NCBI GenBank assembly: GCA_015847255.1
Contig: JADLZK010009224.1
Location: forward strand, 620,001 to 684,000
DNA: 64,000 nucleotides
Reading direction: 5' to 3'
DNA from: Hyparrhenia diplandra
Taxonomy: Eukaryota; Streptophyta; Magnoliopsida; Poales; Poaceae
Below the pieces are notes generated by a model. It was given only the letters and a program-made list of their open reading frames with translations. It was not told where the DNA came from and searched no databases. The position numbers were made by a program, and so were the translations under genes. Shown one piece after another: positions 1 to 11,849 of this stretch (positions are counted from its first letter, which is position 1; each line of letters begins with the position of its first letter).

Positions 1-425
1 CGAGATCGAGCAAGCTGAACTTGAACTGGACGGGGACGTGGTGGTTGTGCAGCTCGTAGCCTCTGCAGTCTCCATTGTCGAGCTCGAGGTACGGGGAGAT
101 GCAATCATCGTCTCGGCCTTCCTTGCCGTCATCGTCTCCGCCTTCCTTGCCGTCACTGTGGAAGTAGTAATCATGGCCTCCGCCATTCTTGTCACCGCCA
201 TTGGAGGAGTACCTGATACGCCAGGTGTAGCCTGCCGCCTCAAATGGCTGGGACGTCGGCCAGGATATTTGGGGCAATTGGGGGAGCTTCCTTGACGCCG
301 AGTAGCCGTCGATGGTGAGCTTGTGGGAGCCGGTCACTTCGCGCGTGATGATGGTGGAGGTGGAGGCGCAGCGCGAGAGCTGCCGCGCAGCAGACGACGA
401 CAGGATGAGTGGTAGCCGCCGCCAT
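1..425 (-). pseudogene. MATH-BTB gene copy A, N-terminal part, cut by window edge
   Basis: This is the 5' part of a MATH-BTB gene, a family of substrate adaptors for CUL3 E3 ubiquitin ligases in the nucleus and cytosol. Only the MATH half lies in the window; base 1 corresponds to about 16301 of copy B. The MATH frame is open (HKLTIDGYSASRKLP, GYTWRIRYS, FKFSLLDLA). However, the ATG at 425-423, placed by homology with copy C, is out of frame with it. Relative to copy C, copies A and B carry about 10 extra bases just after MAAAT, which shifts the start frame; read from the ATG, translation stops near 240. I see no other in-frame ATG before the MATH domain. Identity is secure; the call of broken is moderately sure because a consensus error cannot be excluded. 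Confidence 0.82.
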
Positions 426-543
426 GATCGACGACGGAGGGACGTGGCCGCCGGAGCAGAAGAAGTAGATGGATGGAGAGATAGATCTAGCTAGGTGATC
501 TTCGTGGTGGTTAGGTTCATTTGTAGCCTTGCAGATTGGGTTG

Positions 544-553
544 CATATATATA
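544..553 (-). promoter_or_regulatory. TATA box of MATH-BTB copy A
   Basis: The minus strand reads CTATATATATGC about 120 bp upstream of the conserved ATG. The same element is at the same distance upstream of copies B and C. Confidence 0.55.
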
Positions 554-1289
554 GGTTGGATGGTTGCATGGTAGGCAAGAGATAATCATGGCAATGTGGA
601 CTCCGTTAAACAGAGAGGATCGGAATAATAAGATCCGGGCATCGATCGAATAATATCTTGAAATTGATCTATATATGCATGCATTGGATTCTAACTTCCT
701 TACCTTCAAAACTAATAATATCTTGTTTTTAACTTAATTTCTGATTTCATTATTGACTGATCGACTGCTATTTTTTTAGTTTATGCGCCGATTTTTTTCT
801 CCCTTCCAAATTCCGCTGCAGATACGGTTGGCTGGGTATAAACTTGCAACTAAAATCAGAGAGGATTAATTTGGATTTTGCATGTGATTTGGACATAGAT
901 ATATATAGTTTTCGAAATTATAGGCTTATTAGATGGCACGTTTGTGCAAGTATTAAAGTTTAGTTATCTTGCATGGCCCATTTTATAAGTTTAGATCCTG
1001 GATTTTTTAAGTAAAGTTTAGGACCTGGATATATGCAGCTTTGGAGGTTATTAAAGACCTACTATATAGTAACACCATGCAATGCATTGTGTATTTGCAA
1101 ATTTGGAAAGTTTGGGCCTATTTATATGACACCGATGTGTAACATTATGTCAGCAGCTCTCCGTCAGGGCTCAAGGCGGTCGAGCAACCTGAAGAAGCAG
1201 AAGAGAAACGGCCTCGCCATCCAGCTCACGGCGGCGACCCGGGGTGCGGCTCGGCCCAACCCGAGGACATACAAACCTGTACTTTGGGA

Positions 1290-1570
1290 GTGCCTAGGGT
1301 TGTGAGTAGGGGCGGCTCAAAATCCCAGGCGCCGCTACGGTGGGCGGCAAGCCTCGTTGATGGCAAGTCGCCCCTACTAACGGGCGTAGTAGGGGGGCGG
1401 CTGGTCTTATGAACCATCCTTACTATTAGCGGGGTCGGCTCGATATCCTACCGTGTCTGCTGTGCCGACAAATTAGAGGGCGGCTGCTGTTACGAGCCGC
1501 CCCTACTATTAGTGGGGCAGCTACTATCCAGCCGCCCTAATGTGACCATCATTAGGAGCGACTTTAGATC
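1290..1570. repeat. GGGGCGGCT / AGCCGCCCC repeat cluster
   Basis: Short direct and inverted copies of AGGGGCGGCT and GAGCCGCCCCTA recur with intervening phrases such as TACTATTAG. The pattern resembles subterminal repeats of CACTA-type DNA transposons in grasses, but no CACTA terminus was found. The duplicate is at 17590-17870, and a related cluster lies at 61700-61900. Confidence 0.5.
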
Positions 1571-2330
1571 CAACTGCCCGTACAGTGGTCTGTAGCATAT
1601 GGCCGAACCAACCACCTTCTTCCACCACGAGACATTCACTCAAACTCGAAAAAAAAAAAAAAAAGGAGGCCTTGGGCTCCTCCCAAAAATTGTTGTACTA
1701 AAGTGGAGGTTTTCAACTCAAATCTTTTTGTGGGAAGCTTAAATAGGTAAGAAAATGCTATTCCTACTCTTAATTCTAGTTATATTGGATGGCTAGGGAT
1801 TAATTTGGATATTGCTTTTCTCTCTCTTTTGTGGTGCTTGAGCTATGGAGCAAACTAGAGCTTAAATTTGGAGACACTAGGATAGATTAGTGGTAATGTT
1901 GGATTAGACATTTTTCTAGTCTCTCTTACATTATTTTAGTGGACTAATAAAATATCTAGGGTTCATGTGTTCATTTTTTATGAACATGATTTTTTTTAAT
2001 TCCTATTCCAAATTTGTGACACGTTTTTCTCTTTCATATGGGATGTTCTTACAGTGACTCTTTGTAGTAGTGCTGGGGACCCCACTGATGGAGGCGTGCA
2101 AAGTTGTGCTACCCACAGCCCATGGAGGAGTGTTACCAGCTGCTGGAGGTGTGCAAAGTTGTTGTGCTACCCATGGCCCATTGGAGGAGGAGCGTTACCT
2201 GCTGCAGGAGGTGCGGTGGTTCGCCCCCTCAGGGTAGGTACATTGCTACAATGAGCGGTCTCATACGTCGTTTCATGCATCGCCATGTAGGATTTTTGAT
2301 GATGTGGAGGAAAGAGAAGGGTGAGAGAGA

Positions 2331-2364
2331 ATGAGGTAGTTTCTTCATGAAACAACTACCTCAT
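2331..2364. repeat. Perfect 11-bp inverted repeat
   Basis: ATGAGGTAGTT at 2331-2341 is repeated inverted as AACTACCTCAT at 2354-2364 with a 12-base loop. It sits in a MITE-like AT-rich stretch (about 2250-2510, resuming 4386-4640) into which the solo LTR inserted. The copy in unit B is at about 26672-26705. MITE ends were not defined. Confidence 0.55.
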
Positions 2365-2513
2365 GAGCTAAAATTTAGGACTATGAGACAACTATTTTAC
2401 CATTGTATGTGTTGTTGTCATCATGCACCTCACAATCCTATTTTTACTCTCTCCATAAATTAAGGAAATGCGAGTTGCTATGAGACAACTTAGAAACACA
2501 ACAATTGTACATG

Positions 2514-4380
2514 TGAAAGGTCCTAATGGCTAGAAGGGGGTGAATAGCCTATTAAAAATTCTTGCAACAACACTAAGCGCACGGGTTAGACAATAAGATG
2601 GTGTAGCAAATAAGCAATGCTTCAACTAGCTATGCAAGCCACAAGTCAATTCTATCATCTCTAATTCTCACAAGGCTAGGTCACTACCTTTACTCCTAGG
2701 TGAACAAGCAAGACTAACTAACTCTACTTCTAGAAGCTAAATAAGACTAAGCAAGCTACTCTAACTACCAACTAAGCACCCTAACAAGGTAAGCTACTAA
2801 GTAAAGTGAAGAGGTGCTAGAATACAATACCACTGGTGTAGTGTCGAGGTTGTAGCCAATCACCGTGATCACAAGGAAATCTCCAATGAGCAAGAACAAG
2901 TGACATGATGATTTTTACCGAGGTTCACGTGCTTGCCGGCACACTAGTCCTCGTTGTGGCGACACACTCACTTGACGGATGCTAAGCTTAATGGCCAATG
3001 CCAAATCCCCGGTGGGAGCTCAAGCAACCGATCACAAGAGAGGGTTCAACAAACCCACGAGCAATCCACTAGTGCTCTTTTCGCGAATCTCCCGTGGGGT
3101 AAGGAACGACCCCTCACAATCACCACCGGTGTGGCCTCAAACAAGCTCCACTTGAGCTCAACACCGCCTCTTGCTCCAAACCGCTAGGGAACCAAGCAAA
3201 TTCCCAATAGTAACAAGATCCCGCAGGTTCTCCAAGGATGAAGTGCCTCTAGATGCAAGACTAATCAAGCAATGCACTTCTATCTCTCTCAAACTCACTC
3301 AAGATTCGAAGTTAGAGTGAAGGGATGAGTGGAGAGGAGTCTCACAAGCTCACAAATGAGTTGGGCAGTTGAAATGTGCAAGAGGAAGTCAAATGGACCG
3401 GCCATGGCACTATATATAGACCCTAAGTCGAAATAGAGTTGTTGGTCCAAGATTGCCTCCCCTCGTGCCTGCGCCGGACGCGCCAAAGTGCCCATTCCAC
3501 CGGCGCCCGGGCCGCGCCGCGCCGGACGCGCCGGCGCCGCGTCCGTCGGGCCACCTCCCGACAAGCTCTGTATCGCCTCGGGACGCACCGCGGAAGCGCT
3601 AGCGCGGCGCGACAAGCTGCGCCCGAGCGCACGCCGGACGCGCCCAGTGCCGTCGTCCGTCGGGGGTCCCTCAACACCCTACGGATCGCGCTGGGCGGCG
3701 CCGGGCGCCCAGCGTCGGCGGCGCGTTCAGCTTCCTCGAAGCGACTTCTTCCACGGCGCCCGGACGTTGGGACTGATTTGGGCCGCGTCGGCGTAAAAGC
3801 CGCCGGCAGCGTCGGGCGCCCCATTAGAATTTTGTACTGCGCTGCGGCGCGGCGCCAGCGGTAAGTGTCCGGCGCCAGTTCAAAGATTACGTCTCTTCGT
3901 TGCGTCGTCGTCTTTCCATCTTTCCAAGTTTCGCTTCTTGTCTTGAGTTGCTAGCACTTCGAATGTGTCCCATGAGCACTTGTGTAAGCATGTCGCGATC
4001 GGTTAGACAAGAACGAAGTTAGTGTTCTCAATCCTAAATGCATATGCAAGTCAATTGGACCTAGAAGCACTTCATGCAAGGATTGTCGCGGCATCCCCTC
4101 TTGATAGTCGGCCAACTATCCTATAATGTGATCACACGCTCTATCGTGTCTTGATCACCGAAAGGAAAACCCTATCAAGTATACCTTTGCCTTGATCTCC
4201 CGGGATCCTCTCAAGCCGATCACCGAGCTTGACGATCCACCATGTTCACCAAAGTTGTCCATGTCCATGATCATCATGCTCCTTGTCATCCATCTAATCC
4301 TTTCTTAAAGTCATCACTAGGAGCAAATGATTAGTCCACAAGTGTCATCATCAATTTCCAAAACCAAACATGAGATTTCA
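2514..4380 (+). mobile_element. Solo LTR (TGAAAGG...TTTCA) in unit A
   Basis: The segment starts TGAAAGGTCC, ends GATTTCA, and is flanked by a perfect 5-bp target duplication ACATG (2509-2513 and 4381-4385). No internal domain or second LTR is present, so it is a solo LTR of about 1.87 kb. A TATA box (CTATATATAG, near 3410) reads on the plus strand, which gives the orientation. The stretch 3430-3870 is very GC-rich with repeated GCGCCGG and CGGACGCGCC motifs; ORFs there are composition artefacts. The superfamily was not assigned. It predates the A/B duplication because both copies have it with the same target site. Confidence 0.85.
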
Positions 4381-4385
4381 ACATG

Positions 4386-4700
4386 TAGTGTATTAAGTCG
4401 TCTTAAATTGTGTGGCACTATATGAGACTAGTTATGAGACAACACCAATGTACTTGCCCTCATCCCGCATGTTGTGCGCGGTGGAGGAAGGTGAGCTACT
4501 CCCGGAGGTGCGTGTGCCGCTATGCAGCCCCTCGCTAGCTATGTTTAGTTCCCCAATTCTCTCTCCAAAGTTGACTATTCACCTATCACATTAAATCTTT
4601 TGTCTCGTACATGGAGCACCAAATGTAGGTAAATAAAAAAATTAAATACATAGTTTTGATATACACGACGAGATGATTTTTTTGAGCCTAGTTAGGTCAT
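4386..4700. other. Flank between solo LTR and GC-rich repeat
   Basis: This is AT-rich sequence continuing the MITE-like stretch, including a GAGACAACACCAATGTACTTG segment related to the left flank. I see no gene in it. Confidence 0.4.
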
Positions 4701-6290
4701 GATAGGACAACAATTACCACAAAGGTTTATCAAGATTCCCCGCCCTCGCGTTGTCCCCTCCGGGCGACTCGGGGGCTCCCACGCCACTGAGGCAAGCCGC
4801 CCCTTCCCGACACAGCGGCGGGGCCGCCGCCGCCTCTTCCTCGGGCCGCCGGCGCCAGTGGGGAGGGCTCAACAAGGTGCCTCCCCACACCATGCCCTCC
4901 TCCGGGGCCCCTCTCCACCATGGGCCGGATCCCACTCCTCGTGGTCGGTCGACCCGGACCCCATCCTTCGCCGGGCGGCGGCCGGCCGGGGGCTCGCGAG
5001 GTGGCCGGGCTCAGCGGTTGGCTGGGGGAGGGGTGGAGTTCAGGGCCCCCTCGGGGCATGGCCGTGGCGGGATGATTGCCGGGGTGGCGGTCCTAGCTGC
5101 CTTTGGTGCCTATGTCTTTCCCACCACCGGGAGCGCGGGGTGCCACCACAAAGCTGCATCGGGCCGCGCCGCTCCCCACCTCCCCGTCGACTGGAAGACG
5201 TGTCATGCCGGCGCACGGCGGCGCCCACCCTCCCCACTCGTCATGGGTGGCGGGTGGGGGCCGACCGCGCCTCCATGCTATCGGGGGTTGTGTACGGCGG
5301 CGGCTCCGTCACAAGGTAGTGACGCCAGAGGCGTCAAGGCTGTGTTTCTTTGAGGACTTCGCGCTGTGTTGGCAGCTGCGGTCGATGGCGTTGGGTGAAA
5401 ACCCCCTTCCCAAGCTCGCCTTGGGCTGACGACGGTGGCGTTGCGTGTCATTACCTTCTTGGAGGCGTCGTTCCTCGTGCCGTCAGCGGTGGCTGCCAGG
5501 GCTCAGGAACGAAAGTTCCGTTGGATGCTCTCAACGCTGGTGGTGCTCGTGGGCGTCATTTCCTTCTTGAAGGCCCCATTGAATCCTTCGAGCTCCGGTA
5601 CCGCCATGCCGTTCTGCCCCGATTCTCCATCGTCACCCTAGCACTATTGGCCTAACTTCCGCTGCGTTGTCATCCTCGACCGCCCTACGTTAGGGTTGAT
5701 GCCTTCGTCGCGCGCCATCGTCGTCGTTGTCTGGCCATGGGTCACCGACGTTGTGTCTTGGCGACCGAGATCTCCAACGCCTTATCATGGTTGCGTCCCC
5801 TTCGCACCGGCGATGTTGCAACTTGCCAACGATCATCCTGGCTCACGTGGATGTTGACGCCACTGTTGTCGTTGTCTACGCTGCTGGCCTCGGGCCATCG
5901 ACGTTGCGCTCTTCTGGGGTTGTATTGGGGGTGACAACATTGTTGACGCCGTCATCGTTGCTGGCCTTCGGCCACCAACGATGTCCTTGGATCCACCTCG
6001 GGCAGTCGCTGCCGAGCGTGTGATGCCCCCTTCATGGCCATCGCGTGGGTGCCGGCGACTGGAGCATCCATTCTTCTATCCAATTGGCGACTCCTAAGCA
6101 CCGGCCTAGCGATGTTGCATGTCGCCTAGTGGCTGTGTTCTGTGATTTGATGGGGTGGTCTCCTCCTTCTTGGTTTGTTGTTGTCGCCACTACCTGTGGT
6201 GGTTTGTGTTGTGTTGTCCGTGTCTTGTGATGTAGTATCGTGTTGTAATGTGTTGTTCGGCCAGTCTTGGTCTTTTCTTTTAATAAAAAT
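4700..6290 (+). mobile_element. GC-rich LINE-like repeat, unit A copy
   Basis: A 1.6-kb segment starts very GC-rich, passes through a phrase GGGTGAAAACCCC and ends in T-rich then A-rich sequence (TTTTAATAAAAATGACACG). This layout suggests a 3'-ended remnant of a non-LTR retrotransposon, but no reverse transcriptase or endonuclease motif is readable. Overlapping ORFs of 100-200 codons in several frames come from GC bias. The unit B copy is split at 51895-52008 and 53721-55105. Confidence 0.4.
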
Positions 6291-6512
6291 GACACGTGAA
6301 AGTCGTGTTCGAGAAAACAAATACTACAAACAAACGAAAAGTGCTAGTGTCCGATTTGACATTTTTTCCAAACTCCATGGATCTAAACACAACCGAAATG
6401 CAAGTTTGAGGTAATGTTACCACATTCTACCTTACCTCCATGGTCATCGTATTCTTCTGCACTGGCAAACAAACGCAATCTCATCTAAGCTTGGCTCTAC
6501 AAGAACACATAA

Positions 6513-6839
6513 TCAAACACAAGCACTTGCAAATTTTGTCCGTTTTCGACACAAGTGGGGATTTTCCATGATGTAATGGATGTAAAATCTGGGCACACAA
6601 ATACCTGACCACCTTGCGGATGACCACAGGCACCTGCGTGGTCTTCTTCTATCCTCTCCAACCAGCGATCCAGCGATCCAGCGGCCCCGACAAGGCCATC
6701 CCTTCAAAGACACTCTGTCTCCTAGAACTACCCTCTTAGCTTCAACATCCAAGATCCGGCCACGGCGCACACCGTGTTCATGTGCTCTGGTCGGTGGTGC
6801 GGTGCATGCATCACAGAGTCCATGTTCACTCAGTTCCAC
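6513..6839 (-). CDS. Hypothetical 108-codon ORF, unit A
   Basis: The protein is not recognised. The ORF is kept identically in unit B (55301-55627), and its middle (HGVRRGRILDVEAK, AGSLVGED) is recognisable in the older unit C near 59500-59709 with substitutions and indels. It is Arg-, Gly- and Cys-containing with no membrane segment or known motif. It lies about 6 kb upstream of MATH-BTB copy A on the same strand. Persistence across an old duplication hints at an exon or a shared gene remnant, yet the identity between A and B only reflects their youth. It may be non-coding. Confidence 0.25.
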   Translation of the reverse strand: MELSEHGLCDACTAPPTRAHEHGVRRGRILDVEAKRVVLGDRVSLKGWPCRGRWIAGSLVGEDRRRPRRCLWSSARWSGICVPRFYIHYIMENPHLCRKRTKFASACV

Positions 6840-7377
6840 ATCACAACATCAGTGAACATATATACAATGCAGATATCGAAAATATCAGAAGCTAAAAAGT
6901 ACTCCAAAAACTAATTCAGAAACATTCAGTTACACACGGTACTGCATGCACAATAATTCAAACGATAAAAATTCTATCTACATCTCAAACGCATCTGATC
7001 ACAACAAGTAACAACAACCAAAAATAACACAGGCATATACGAGGAACAATAGCCTGGAGACAATGAATGGCTAAGCTGTGTTGAAAATGCGTCTAATGAT
7101 CATCTTTCATGCATTTCACGCATTAAAGGAAAAGAAATGTCCTTTGTGACACAGAGAAATTCTATTAGTTAAAGGTATTATTGTTGGAATAAATTGTTAT
7201 TTGATTTGATACTTTGTGAAAGAAAATCAGATGAAGAACAATAGCTTCTGCTAAAAAAACTCCAAAACCCAAACCCTAGCTATCTCCCTCTCTAACACGT
7301 ACTCTTTGTCTCTCAGGGAAGTGAAAACGATGGTTAAAAAGAGGTGGAGGGATGGAGGTCAGAGGGAAAGAATCTAA

Positions 7378-7832
7378 GGGTGTGTTTGGTTGCCCCCCCA
7401 AATGGGCTAGCCAGGCTTGGTTTGGGCCAAGAATGTGGTGTTTGCTTGCCAAATCTTGGGTCCTAGCCAGGCTTGGGCTGTGCAGCCATACTGCCTTAGC
7501 CAGGCTTAGGGGAAACGGCCGGGGTGAGAACACAGCCTTAGCCGGGCTTAGGGGAAACGGCCGGGGTAGCCGTTCTCATGGAGCCTGGCTAAGGTTGCAT
7601 CAAGTTCCACGCTGGGCTTGTTACGGTCTCCAAGAAGTGCATGCACGTGCCACCCCCTGCGTGGCGTTTGGTGGCGGAGGACGATCGGGGCAACCTCGAC
7701 GGCGGCATTCCTCGCGGCAGGGGTCCTTGCTGTAGCTCGTCACCACCGGCGGCGCTAGCTCTTCGTGTGGGGGAACGGCAGAGCATGGATTGTGCTAGCC
7801 AGGCTCTATTAGAAAATGAACCAAACACACCC
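7378..7832. mobile_element. Tourist-type (PIF/Harbinger) MITE, unit A
   Basis: Perfect 14-bp terminal inverted repeats, GGGTGTGTTTGGTT at the left and AACCAAACACACCC at the right, are flanked by the 3-bp target duplication TAA (7375-7377, 7833-7835). The interior has a tandem 42-bp repeat containing AGGGGAAACGGCCGGGGT (about 7491-7570). It has no coding capacity. The same MITE is at 56168-56617 in unit B and is absent from unit C. Confidence 0.85.
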
Positions 7833-8059
7833 TAAATATTCTTGTGGTAGAGTATGGATTGTACATGACCTAACTACAAAAGAAAACCTAGCTTAACGTG
7901 ATAGCTAGAACGCATATATCTTTACTACCTATAAAGGATGGAAAGGGGACAATTTTTGGTGCGATAAAAGTTTTCTGTCCGCCTCCCTCCGCCGTGCGAT
8001 CCTTGCCTCTCCTGTCTCCCACCTCCCACCGCATGCGGCTGTGAGCTTCCCAAATATAG

Positions 8060-8600
8060 CCATTGTTTCATGATCCACGATATCCTCGTTGCCATTGTTT
8101 ATGGAAAGAAAAAGAGGCACACAAGGAAAATCACGCAATCACGCCCTCAACGCATACAAGGAAACGCAATCACCGGTCTCCCTCATTAATTGAAAAATCA
8201 CCGCACCTCAGCTCCTTCCTGTCGTACGTGTGCCTGCTCCTCCTCGTACAATCCACGACCCGTGGTCCTGCTCCAGCTGGTCGCCGGCGAGGTGGTGCTG
8301 CGCGTTCAACCCACCCAGGAGTGCAGAGCGTCGCCGGCAAGACGTCATCGGCGCCTCGCCGCTATAGAAGTGACGCAGCACTCGACTGCCATCCACGCCG
8401 CCAGCCTCGAGCTCCCTCCGACCTTCCAACCCGGCGCACCTGGCCGCCGCGACCCAGCACGTTGCCGTCAACCAACACCGCCCTCCGTCCATAGCAGCGG
8501 CGAACGGCGAGCGTCGGCTCACAGTCCCTTCCCGCCCTCTGTCCACTGCAGTGGCCAACAACAAAGAAGCGGCCGACGAGGCGTTCAAGGTATCTTACAT
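8060..8600 (+). other. GC-rich exon-like block inside the Helitron
   Basis: Base composition rises sharply here against the AT-rich body of the Helitron, and reading frames are open on both strands for 100-147 codons. Grass Helitrons often carry captured gene fragments, so this may be one, but no domain was recognised in any frame. Overlap of open frames on both strands is also what GC bias alone gives. Confidence 0.3.
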
Positions 8601-9087
8601 CTCTTCTCTTCTTTGGTGTCTTCTCTTTTGTGAGAAGAATTGTCTTAATTGCTTGATGAGAGTCAACACGATGGATCAATACTGAACAAATGGTGAATCA
8701 CTGGTCACTACCATTCCATGCCCACCAGGTATTTGTTTCTATGCCAACGAGGTGAAGCATTGGTGCACTGGTGATAGATTAATCGTGCATTGTTCTATAG
8801 TCAAATGCCAAGTGATGAAAATTTTATGAGGGTTGAGGGGTGCCTCCAATCATCCCCTCCTGAAACCTATTGAATCATTCATGTGTTCTTAGCCCAGGAA
8901 TTCAAGTGTTGCATCCTGAAACCTATTTAATCCATGTATATTTCTTATTTTATGAGGGTTGAGGAGTGCCTCCAAGGATGCTGGTTATTTTTATTTGGAT
9001 CTGACCCAATTACAAGTGCGTCGAAATCAATGTATATTTCTTAGGTGTTGATGGGTTCATATGCGTTGGCAACTTGGCATCCAGTTG

Positions 9088-9305
9088 AGCTTTGGTTAGT
9101 TGTACTGAACCTATTCTTAATTTGGGTGCAAACAAATTTATCGCAGAGACTTGGACAAGGTAAATCAGTTTTTTGCTTTCTGAGTTGATATGCCAAAGAT
9201 AGCATCTAAGAAGCTTTGGTTAGTTGTACTGAACCTATTCTTAATTTGGGTGCAAACAAATTTATCGCAGAGACTTGGACAAGGTAAATCAGTTTTGTGT
9301 GTGTG

Positions 9306-9336
<31 letters not shown>

Positions 9337-9390
9337 TTTTTTTGCTTTCTAACATGATATGCCAAAGGTAGCGTAAGATGACATGTAGGC
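9088..9390 (+). repeat. Tandem duplication of about 125 bp in the Helitron
   Basis: The stretch from AGCTTTGGTTAGTTGTACTG to GATATGCCAAA occurs twice, beginning at 9088 and at 9212. The second copy has gained a (GT)n and poly-T tract at 9295-9343. Confidence 0.8.
9295..9343. repeat. (GT)n-(T)n microsatellite
   Basis: About 13 GT units are followed by about 23 T. The antisense Lys/Thr/His-rich ORF here is only the translation of this repeat. Confidence 0.9.
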
Positions 9391-11849
9391 CTGGAAAAAT
9401 TCTTCTTCAGGTGCTTCAAACGATGGGACATCTGGGATGCTTCAAAGTACTGATTATTTTACATCTAGGATGACTTGTGAAAAGCGTAGACAACAAACAG
9501 TGTTTTTGTTTTCTATAAAAGCTGGGTATTACCTGTGTAAAAAAACAGTCTTATTTTTGTTTATAAATATTTGACACAGATTGGAGAACAAGGACAGTCA
9601 GAAGTATTATTGTTCTCAGCAGTTTCGTGGGCGCAGTGCTCAAGAAAAATCTCTAACCACCAATAAGAGAATGCACAGGTTCTAATTCTTAATTATGTAT
9701 TTGGTGCTATCATAATCTCCATACATCCTGGATCCCAGCCTCTCTACTACCATGCATATTTTTCATGCTGAGAGTTGTCCATTACCAGTAAGTCCGCGAT
9801 AGGGATGAAATCAGTCGGAACAAGCTTTTCATACTGCTACTATTGCAAGAGTGGGGAGAAAAAATTGTCTAAATTAACTCGCTTATCAACAATGTCTGAG
9901 AATATGTTTCTGCTACTATAGGACTAATGGTAGTTAGTCAGGAATGTTTTTCTAGCATATTTCAGCTTTTCTCTTAGTTGGTGTGGTTTGTTCCAGAATG
10001 CATTTAATTTTAGATATCCTTTTTTTCTTGTGGTTACCGATTATTTATGTGAAATACATGGGGGTCATCTTTTATTTTACGTAATGTCTTCAACTCTATA
10101 TATCCCTTCTTATATGTTTGTGCATAACCAAAGGTATATTGTGACATGTTAAGTGCAGGCAGTAGGGCAGCGTCTAAAACCTCTCATCCACTCTAGAAGG
10201 GAGTAGTGCAGGTGCGTCCTGATGGAGTTGCTGAAACCAGGCCTCACACTGACTACCTTATGTGTTTGTGGCAAATATGTTGTTCTTACCATAGATAATG
10301 GAGATCGGCTATTCCTTTCCCAACCAGTATTTGCTTGTTGCTAGCTTGCTGTAGGCCACTACCGCAGAGGAGGAAGACCGTGATGAGGCTGTGTGGGCAG
10401 TGAGCAGAGGCATTGTGATTTGGCTTAGTAAGTTAATATACAATCTGTACAAAATCAGTACACGGATTTTCAATCCAATATGTTGTACCAATTCGATCTA
10501 CAACTGACAAAATTGGGAGTAGTTTATATAATTGAGGACCCAAGCTAATTGGATATTTGTATTTAGATCTGATCTAATTACATTTAGGCCTGCGCGCATC
10601 CAGGTTGTGGGAGGTCGTAGATGCGGCGGCTGGTAGCCATTTGTGCAGCGTCCATGGAAACGGTGGCCGGTGGCCATTTATGCAGCGACCATGGATGCGG
10701 CAGCTTCTTGCCCCTTTTTTTTGTTGGTTTTCAATGGACAGGCTCAAAGGATTCCAGTGGCTACTGACAGTCTGGATGGAGTTCCACCATAGTTAGTGAC
10801 AAGAGTTAACTGAAATTACTATATTAATTTTATGTGCCTGTAGTTTGCTAGATTAACTTCAATGATTACTCCGCATACACTCTGAAATTGTTTTTCGAGA
10901 TAATTGTTTACAAGACTGAGATGTAGAAGATAGCTAGCAGATGGATCCACTATCCTTGTTTTCGATTTCATGCATACTTGATTGTGGTTTCAAGTATATC
11001 TGCATGTCATGTCAGCTGCGGTTTAGCTTGAATTGTCGTGATTTCTACTATCCTTATTATTGTCTCTAATTCTGTATTTCACTTCAACCAACAGCCTAAA
11101 CACTACTGTTGTCAGGCTTTGTAGTTAGAGAAGGACTTCAGAACTGAAGCATGTTAATAAAGAGTAGCAGTGGCCAGTTTTTCACTATCATGTTTAATCT
11201 TAAATAGCTCACATTACAGTTTAGAAAATGAATGTTTTCCCCCTCGAGAGCCACCAAATAATATGATCTTTCTTTTTTTGTTGTTTTATACTCAGCAAGG
11301 GACTGTACTAAGACAAGCGTTGCTGCAGACGGCTTTTGGTGTATTCTTGTTCAATCTTGCTGGACAAGAAGGCCTGATGAGCGGCGACAACTTATAGGAC
11401 GGATTTGGTGGGCTGTTGTGGAAGTTCAGGAGGAGACGTCGACATCGTGCTTGGCGTAAGTGTAGCCACCATTGCCCTTTTCTTTCAATTCTCAGACTAA
11501 ATGCTTGTTTTTTAGAGTTCAGCAAATTAATCAGTGCAATAAATTTAATTAATTTTTCACTATCAATCATCAGAGCTTAATTTTCGCACCTAAATAAACA
11601 GTATTAGGAGTTTGTCTTACTTCAAACAGTGTGCAATACAGACTTGTTGCTCTCTACCTCTACTGACAAGCAAGAGTCCTTTGCTTTGTGGTGTCATGCA
11701 TAGTTGACAGGTAGTGTTGATGGACACACAGGGGCCAACGGTCATCGGGTACCTTTTGGGGACATTTCCAATAGAAATCATGGAGGTATATTTCATTTTC
11801 ACATAATGCTAATATGTTTGCATCTCCTCACCAAGCTAACCACACTCTG

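Larger units (their letters stand above)
1..7918. repeat. Duplicated unit A (gene A plus upstream flank)
   Basis: Bases 1-7918 match 16301-18543, 26572-29095, 51895-52008 and 53721-56702 almost base for base once the insertions in unit B are skipped. About 39 bp (4761-4799) have no counterpart in B. The order is the same: MATH-BTB 5' end, AT-rich flank, GGGGCGGCT repeats, solo LTR, GC-rich repeat, small ORF, MITE. From 579 to about 1289 there is AT-rich flank with no coding sequence; from 6840 to 7377 likewise. Confidence 0.9.

Noticed and set aside
3423..3864. Overlapping ORFs of 100-141 codons on both strands in the solo LTR
   Set aside because: GC-rich repeats suppress stops. The frames are not kept in the unit B copy, and no domain is visible.
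4699..5660. Several 100-206 codon ORFs in the GC-rich repeat
   Set aside because: Frames differ between the unit A and unit B copies because of indels. Products are Arg/Pro/Gly-rich with no motif.
9165..9431. Minus-strand ORF with Lys and Thr-His runs
   Set aside because: It is the translation of the poly-T and (GT)n microsatellite.
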